DNA from: Actinomycetota bacterium
Lineage (GTDB): Bacteria > Actinomycetota > Actinomycetes > Acidothermales > Acidothermaceae
NCBI GenBank assembly: GCA_003134755.1
Contig: PLCK01000144.1
Location: 3,485 to 13,131, forward strand
DNA length: 9,647 bases
Reading direction: 5' to 3'
Positions 5,792 to 9,647 of this stretch are shown here, one piece after another (position 1 is the first letter of the stretch; each line of letters starts with the position of its first letter). The position numbers and the translations under genes were made by a program. The notes under the pieces were generated by a model. That model was not told where the DNA came from and did no database searches. It worked only from the letters and a program-made list of their open reading frames with translations.

Positions 5792-6457
5792 ATGACCTCC
5801 ACCGCCAAACAACACCGCCAGGCGGTCGAAACCACTCGACGCGAACACATCGCGCAACTGCGCGCCGCCGAGCAGCAAAAAGAGCGTCGCAAGAAGCTCA
5901 CCCGAAACGCAGCAATCGCTGCCGTTGTCGTGGGCGTCGTCGCGGCGATCGCGATCCCGGTGGCGATGAACTCGAGTCACACGACAAAACCGGCGGCCGC
6001 CATCGCCGGCGTGCAAACGTTCACCGGACTGGCGCGCACCCACACCACACAACCGGTGACCTACGCCCAGACCCAGCCTGTCGGCGGCGACCACAGCCCG
6101 CAGTGGCTGACCTGCGGCGTGTACACGACAGCGGTGCCGAACGAATTGGCCGTCCACGACCTCGAGCACGGCGCGGTATGGATCACCTACCAGCCGAACC
6201 TTCCCGCCGCGCAGGTCGCCATCATCCAAGCCGACGCTAAGGCGCCCCCCGTCGTGCGCGGCACCTGGTTCGTCACCGTCTCCCCCTACCCCGGCCTGCC
6301 GAGCTCCGTCGTCGCATCAGCGTGGGGAACTCAACTGAAGCTGACAAGCGCCTCCGATTCCCGGCTCGTTGCGTTCATCGCCAGGTACCGCCTTGGGCCG
6401 CAAACGCCAGAGCCGGGGGCAAGCTGCGCCGGCGGAATCGGAACACCCGCGCGCTAG
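5792..6457 (+). CDS. DUF3105 family membrane-anchored protein
   Basis: A 221-residue protein with a charged cytoplasmic tail (1-38, TTRREH at 14-19, then many Glu/Arg/Lys), one transmembrane helix at about 40-59 and an extracytoplasmic DUF3105 domain. Family hallmarks: GGDHSPQWLTCGVY at 98-111, the core VPNELAVHDLEHGAVWITYQP at 115-135 with His122 and His126, and PEPGASCAGG at 207-215. Cys108 and Cys212 could pair, and the Cys/His set could bind metal; the biochemical role of DUF3105 is not established. The start at 5792 is chosen because GAAAGG (5780-5785) precedes it; a GTG at 5765 in the same frame is upstream of that site. It lies 67 bases after the permease, at the end of the operon. Its tail resembles that of the redoxin at the window start. 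Confidence 0.88.
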   Translation: MTSTAKQHRQAVETTRREHIAQLRAAEQQKERRKKLTRNAAIAAVVVGVVAAIAIPVAMNSSHTTKPAAAIAGVQTFTGLARTHTTQPVTYAQTQPVGGDHSPQWLTCGVYTTAVPNELAVHDLEHGAVWITYQPNLPAAQVAIIQADAKAPPVVRGTWFVTVSPYPGLPSSVVASAWGTQLKLTSASDSRLVAFIARYRLGPQTPEPGASCAGGIGTPAR

Positions 6458-6540
6458 TCCGCACCAACAGTATTGCGAGACTTCGGACGTCCGAGCTGCT
6501 CGGCGCCCGGCGATGTCCTCCGATGGCTCGGGGCCGAACC
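6458..6540. other. Gap between convergent genes, with palindromes
   Basis: This 83-base gap holds a perfect 12-base palindrome TCGGACGTCCGA at 6483-6494 and an overlapping short hairpin CCGAG-CTG-CTCGG at 6491-6503. Either could contribute to bidirectional termination between the DUF3105 gene and the opposing cupin gene, but neither has a T-run and both are short. Confidence 0.3.
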
Positions 6541-6873
6541 CTACGGCGCCTTCGCGACGGTGAGCAGCACCGCAGAGTCCTCCAACGCCTCCAAGCTGTG
6601 ACGCGAATCGGGGATCACCAGCAGATCACCGTCCCTGCCGATCCACGACGCGTCGCCGGCAGACAACCGGACCCTGCCACCCAGCACGTACACAGTCGCC
6701 TCGCCCGGGCTTTCGTGTTCAGCGAGAACCGCACCGCCGATCATCGCGATGACCGTTTGACGCAAGACCCGCTCATGGCCGCCCACCACCGTCTGCGCTG
6801 TGTGCTGACCGCCCGCGGCCGGCGCCCGGCCCAATAACTCACGCGCCAGAGCCTCTAGAGAAAACTTCTGCAT
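6541..6873 (-). CDS. Small single-domain cupin protein
   Basis: A 110-residue protein on the minus strand with a single cupin barrel, soluble and cytoplasmic. The N-terminal helix MQKFSLEALARELL (1-14) is typical of a small actinobacterial cupin group. Cupin motif 1 is seen as LAEHESPGEATVYVLGGRVRL (50-70; His53, Glu58), and motif 2 as GDLLVIPDSRHSLEAL (82-97; His92). This metal-ligand set is reduced: motif 1 has only one His followed by Glu residues. The start at 6873 is preferred over an ATG at 7029 because family members begin with MQKF and the 52 residues before it have no cupin character. Function is unknown; single-domain cupins bind a metal and small ligand and may act in sensing or enzymology. 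It faces the DUF3105 gene convergently. Confidence 0.85.
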   Translation of the reverse strand: MQKFSLEALARELLGRAPAAGGQHTAQTVVGGHERVLRQTVIAMIGGAVLAEHESPGEATVYVLGGRVRLSAGDASWIGRDGDLLVIPDSRHSLEALEDSAVLLTVAKAP

Positions 6874-7335
6874 AGCCAGATCATCCGCCCACAGATGCCC
6901 CGCCGCGCGGTCTACGCCGGAACGCGGCACCCCGCCCGTCATCTCTCGTTCGCCCGGAACCCTAGGGGCCGACGTCCCTCGGGCAATGTTCGAGCCCAGC
7001 TCGGGCAGGTGCATGCAATTTGCGAGCACGGCTTACACGCATCAAACCCGACACCGGCAATCTGCGGGTATCACCGGAGCCGAGCGCCGCAACGCAGCGG
7101 GTGGTGAGCGTTCAAATGCGCCGCCGACCGAACTGCGCACCAGCAGATTCTTGCCGACCCGTCCGGCATTCCCCGCCGCTGCGGGCTAGACCCTGGCTTG
7201 GAGCTCGCGTCGAACACCGCGCGACAGAGGATTACCGGCGCGCTGGGCGGCGCCCTCTCCGCGGCATGTGTTCCAACACGGTCGTATCTCCGCGGGGGTG
7301 CTTGCCGCTCTCCGGACGAGACGCCGGCGGGCGCT
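6874..7335 (-). other. Stretch without a recognisable gene
   Basis: About 460 bases lie between the cupin start and the end of the frameshifted mntP. Several frames are open on both strands but none has a ribosome site, a recognisable domain or a convincing start. A short palindrome CCCTAGGG at 6960-6967 was the only structure noted. It should include the cupin promoter and, near 7335, any terminator of the cation-transport pair; I see no clear hairpin. Decayed coding sequence is possible. Confidence 0.35.
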
Positions 7336-7888
7336 TCAGGAGCCTAGGCGTTGTGCGAGCAGCACCGCCCCTAGGCCAGCGAGGGTGATCCCGGCGAGCC
7401 GTTCTGCGGTTTCCCGGAAGCGGTCGGAGAGCCGGCGACCGATGCTCAGTCCGAGTTGGCTCATGACGAACGCTTGTGCGGTGACCGCGATCAGGAACGG
7501 CACGACCGGCACCCGCAATAGTCCCAGGGTGGAAACCGACGGCGAGTTCATCCAGGGAGATGCTCAGACCGAGGAGCAGCGCTCGCAGACCGCGAACGGT
7601 CGCGAGCTGACGCACGCTGTCGCTGTCGTCATCGTCGTGGATAGTCATGTACAGGCCGAGTCCGATCAAGACGGTGACCGCGACGTACTCAGCCGCTGCG
7701 CCGAGAATGTGGCCCAGGGGTGCACCCAGCAGTAGACCCACGATGGGCATGCCGCCTTCGAAGCCAGCGAACAGCGCACCGATGCGAACCCGCTGCCGCG
7801 GCGTTGGTTTGCTGAGACCGAGCGCGGCAGCGACCACGAACGTGTCGATACCCAACGGGATGACGAACGCGACCAGTCGGGCGATCAT
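7336..7888 (-). pseudogene. mntP: MntP-like cation efflux pump interrupted by a one-base frameshift
   Basis: Read on the minus strand from the ATG at 7888, residues 1-119 follow the MntP (DUF204) pattern: repeat one has PLGIDTFVVAAALGLS at 11-26 (Asp15) and AGFEGGMPIVG at 41-51, and repeat two begins SISLDELAVGF at 109-119 (Asp113). The frame then departs into Arg/Pro-rich sequence. The missing C-terminal part (TLGLLRVPVVPFLIAVTAQAF...) resumes one base out of register and runs to the stop at 7336. Removing one base at 7531 (CC to C on the minus strand) restores a 183-residue protein, close to the usual length of about 185-190. MntP exports Mn2+. The start overlaps the upstream transporter stop as ATGA. 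Either a real inactivating mutation or a sequencing error. Confidence 0.85.
7885..7888 (-). promoter_or_regulatory. ATGA overlap coupling the CDF-like and MntP-like genes
   Basis: On the minus strand the four bases ATGA hold both the start codon of the MntP-like gene (7888-7886) and the stop codon of the CDF-like gene (7887-7885). This arrangement implies coupled translation and joint regulation. Confidence 0.8.
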
Positions 7889-8499
7889 GCGGCCACCGGC
7901 GCGGGGCGGAAGATCGTAACGGCTTCGCGTAGGCCGTAGAAGACGATCACGAACCCGGCCAGTGGGTCCGCCCACCATGCGCCGAGCGCCGCGTTCAACG
8001 CCAGACCGGCAAGCACCGCGACCGCGAGGACCCCGTCGATAAAAGTGACGCGCCCCTCAGTGACGAGCACCGGATTGGCCAAAGCACGACCCGTGCGCGC
8101 TTTGCCGGCTGCCAACGCGAACATGACAGCGGCGGTTGCGCCGGTCCAGGCAATACCGAACAGGCTGTGGCCGGGGTGGAAACCTGCCAGCAGACTCCAC
8201 GTCGACTGGGTGCTGAGGTAACCCGCGAGCAACACAAACGCGACGCCGATGATGCGCAGCGCTCGACGTTGCCGCTCTTCGCCGCTGCCGGCGAGTTCCC
8301 ACAACACCACCACGCTCGCACCGATCTCAATCAGCGAATCCAGGCCAAACCCGGCCAGCGCAACCGAACGGGCGCTAAGCGCAGCGAAGCCGAGAACCAC
8401 GACGCCGACCACATTCCACCCCAACGTGACGACTTCCAGCAGCCGCCCACGCCGCAGCAGCCGAGCAGCGGTGGATGCTGGGGAGGTGCTTGTCGCCAT
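7885..8499 (-). CDS. CDF-like cation transporter (cation efflux superfamily)
   Basis: A 204-residue protein with about six hydrophobic segments (roughly 23-43, 45-68, 82-100, 112-132, 152-172, 175-195) in the layout of the cation diffusion facilitator transmembrane domain. It lacks the usual cytoplasmic C-terminal domain, so it is shorter than classic CDF exporters of about 300 residues. The helix-2 segment SVALAGFGLDSLIEIGAS (45-62) contains Asp54 and Glu58, and the helix-5 segment EGRVTFIDGVLA (148-159) contains Glu148 and Asp155, standing where HxxxD-type metal sites occur. ADPLAGF at 177-183 is another CDF hallmark. Such proteins exchange Zn, Co, Cd, Mn or Fe for protons; the metal is not evident here. 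Its TGA overlaps the ATG of the MntP-like gene, so the two are translationally coupled. The promoter lies in the short gap before the divergent lipoprotein. Confidence 0.85.
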   Translation of the reverse strand: MATSTSPASTAARLLRRGRLLEVVTLGWNVVGVVVLGFAALSARSVALAGFGLDSLIEIGASVVVLWELAGSGEERQRRALRIIGVAFVLLAGYLSTQSTWSLLAGFHPGHSLFGIAWTGATAAVMFALAAGKARTGRALANPVLVTEGRVTFIDGVLAVAVLAGLALNAALGAWWADPLAGFVIVFYGLREAVTIFRPAPVAA

Positions 8500-8605
8500 A
8501 TCGGAGATTGTCCCGTGTCGCCGCGCGCACCGGCTGTCAGCTACTGCCGGCCGTCGCGATCACGGATCGACGAAACCGCGTGCGGGTGGTGCGCGTCCAA
8601 AGCGT
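8500..8605. promoter_or_regulatory. Divergent intergenic region
   Basis: These 106 bases separate the minus-strand CDF-like gene from the plus-strand lipoprotein and must hold both promoters if the assigned starts are right. No clear -10/-35 pair, metal-regulator palindrome or riboswitch shape is apparent by eye. Confidence 0.4.
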
Positions 8606-9325
8606 GTGCGATACCCGGTCGGGCTCATCGTGGCCCCGATACTGCTGGCCGCTGCCGCGTGCGCGGCACCGACGACGGCAACAACCCCAGGTACCGCCCC
8701 CGCACCTGCCGCGACAGCGTGTAGTGGCCAGGTTCTTGGTGCGCCCCCAGAGCCTTCCTCCGCGTTCCCGGTGGCACCGGCCACCATCGTTCTCGCATCG
8801 GCGGCGCGCTCCGTCACTGCGCCACCGACGTCGCAGACAACTCCTAGCCCGGTTTCCTCGCCCTGCCCGCCGGAGGCGTCGGGACTGGCCGGTTCGCCCA
8901 CGCCTGCCGTTACCCCCATCCGCAGCAGTCCAACACCACCCCCGAGCGCATCGCCCGGAACCGCCTCGCCGACCCCGACTTCCCCGACCGTGGCACCCAC
9001 GGCAACGTTTCCCGCCGGCCACACCCTGACGTTCGCCGACAACGGCGCCGTGGTCGCGCTCCGCGTCGGCCAGCACCTCGATCTGCTGCTGCCCGAAAGC
9101 GGCCTCGGGGCCTGGGATCCGCCCATCATCGAGGGCACCGCATTGACGATCACCACGATCTCCGGCGGCTACCCATCCAGCACCGCGCTGCGTGTCACGT
9201 TTACTGCCCAGACCGCAGGCGACGCCACCATCCGCACCGGCACAGACCTGGCGTGCTTCCACACCACCCCCAAGTGCCTGCCACCCGTCATGGTGTGGTC
9301 GGTGACCGTCCACATCAATCCGTAG
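8606..9325 (+). CDS. Probable lipoprotein with Pro/Thr/Ser-rich linker and chagasin-like domain
   Basis: A 239-residue protein from the GTG at 8606, chosen because a signal sequence begins there: RYPVGLIVAPILLAAAAC, with a lipobox-like AAAC and Cys19. Residues 20-136 are low-complexity Pro/Thr/Ser/Ala, a likely cell-wall-spanning linker, with Cys39 and Cys87. Residues 139-239 look like a beta-sandwich: TLTFADNGAVVALRVGQHLDLLLP (140-163) and the later VTFTAQTAGDATIR (197-210) match the strand pattern of chagasin-type inhibitors (family I42: vxLkvGdxLxvxLP ... aG.ttl). However, the inhibitory NPTTGY-type loop is replaced by ESGLGAWDPP, so protease inhibition is doubtful. Cys217 and Cys224 may form a disulfide. 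The -3 lipobox Ala is slightly unusual. An exported surface protein is likely; binding partner unknown. The frame is open upstream, so the start is not certain. Confidence 0.72.
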   Translation: MRYPVGLIVAPILLAAAACAAPTTATTPGTAPAPAATACSGQVLGAPPEPSSAFPVAPATIVLASAARSVTAPPTSQTTPSPVSSPCPPEASGLAGSPTPAVTPIRSSPTPPPSASPGTASPTPTSPTVAPTATFPAGHTLTFADNGAVVALRVGQHLDLLLPESGLGAWDPPIIEGTALTITTISGGYPSSTALRVTFTAQTAGDATIRTGTDLACFHTTPKCLPPVMVWSVTVHINP

Positions 9326-9647
9326 CCCGCACACTGCGGCCAGCTAAGTGCCGACCGAACCGGCGCGTGCGTGGCCTTGAGCGGCGGACGTCACCGCGGA
9401 AATATCGCACTCAACAATCGGTGACCGCCCCAATCGCCTTCGCGCGCCGAAGCAACGCAACGCGAACAACTGCTGGGGCGACGTCGCACGAAACCCGTCG
9501 AGCGGGGCCGTAGCGGGGCCGTACGGCCGGTAAAGTGGGGCCTACTGCGGACCACAGCGGTCAAGATCAACAACAGATATGCGCAGGTCAACCGCCATTT
9601 TCACGCTCAAATGCAAACGTGTCGCGCTAGCCTTCCAAGCTGGCCAT
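9326..9647. other. Terminal stretch without a recognisable gene
   Basis: These 322 bases show no convincing coding sequence on either strand; a minus frame at 9391-9591 is Arg-rich in the manner of shadow frames, and the CAT at 9645-9647 opens a frame that stops after six codons. A tandem 11-base repeat and palindrome lie at 9501-9528. Confidence 0.4.
9501..9528. repeat. Tandem 11-base repeat running into a 12-base palindrome
   Basis: AGCGGGGCCGT occurs twice back to back at 9501-9511 and 9512-9522. The second copy runs into the perfect palindrome GGCCGTACGGCC at 9517-9528. The function is unknown; it could be a weak terminator or a protein site. Confidence 0.5.

Noticed and set aside
6874..7029. 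Upstream start for the cupin protein (ATG at 7029)
   Set aside because: The extra 52 residues have no cupin character, and the family normally begins at the MQKF helix.
8500..8605. A manganese riboswitch (yybP-ykoY type) ahead of the cation-transport genes
   Set aside because: mntP genes in some bacteria carry one, but I could not recognise its conserved helices in this 106-base region; a covariance-model search would decide.
8911..8925. Second copper-box candidate beginning TACCCCCATC
   Set aside because: Only the left half matches; the right half is CGCAG rather than GGGTA, and it lies inside the lipoprotein coding region.
8537..9334. Long minus-strand open frame (265 codons) opposite the lipoprotein
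   Set aside because: Composition is Arg/Gly/Cys-rich as expected from the reverse of Pro/Thr/Ala codons; the plus frame has a signal peptide and a beta domain.

Overview
The window is high-GC DNA with GTG starts, AAGGA/GGAGG ribosome sites and Ala/Arg/Pro-rich proteins, which points to an actinobacterium. A TACCC-N5-GGGTA palindrome, the form reported for copper-responsive RicR/CsoR-family operators in mycobacteria, makes Mycobacterium or a close relative the best guess. No transposase, integrase, tRNA, rRNA or CRISPR array was seen.

Layout. (1) 1-1210, plus strand: the 3' part of a membrane-anchored redoxin with a CxxC motif (it begins before the window), a Met/His-rich small membrane protein, a hairpin, and a small two-helix membrane protein. 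(2) 1211-1551: no convincing gene. (3) 1552-2650, plus: a small membrane protein with a degenerate SHOCT-like tail, then an Lgt-like membrane protein preceded by a strong inverted repeat. (4) 2651-2976: intergenic, carrying the copper-box palindrome. (5) 2977-6457, plus: a compact apparent operon of SHOCT protein, second Met-rich small membrane protein, ABC ATPase, tandem-duplicated ABC permease with a His-rich linker, and a DUF3105-type anchored protein. (6) 6541-8499, minus: a small cupin protein, then (after about 460 empty bases) an MntP-like cation exporter broken by a one-base frameshift and an overlapping CDF-like cation transporter. (7) 8606-9325, plus: a probable lipoprotein with a Pro/Thr/Ser-rich linker and a chagasin-like beta domain. 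(8) 9326-9647: no gene seen.

How it may work together. Blocks 1, 3 and 5 reuse the same parts: two paralogous Met-rich proteins, two SHOCT-type small membrane proteins, and two anchored extracytoplasmic proteins whose cytoplasmic tails share a TRREH motif. With the copper box ahead of block 5, the simplest reading is a copper-responsive envelope system: an ABC transporter plus anchored redox (CxxC redoxin) and DUF3105 proteins, with an Lgt-like enzyme nearby. The copper link rests on one operator-like sequence and on Met/His-rich composition, and no regulator gene lies in the window. Block 6 suggests divalent-cation (possibly manganese) export; its relation to the copper-like block is only by position.
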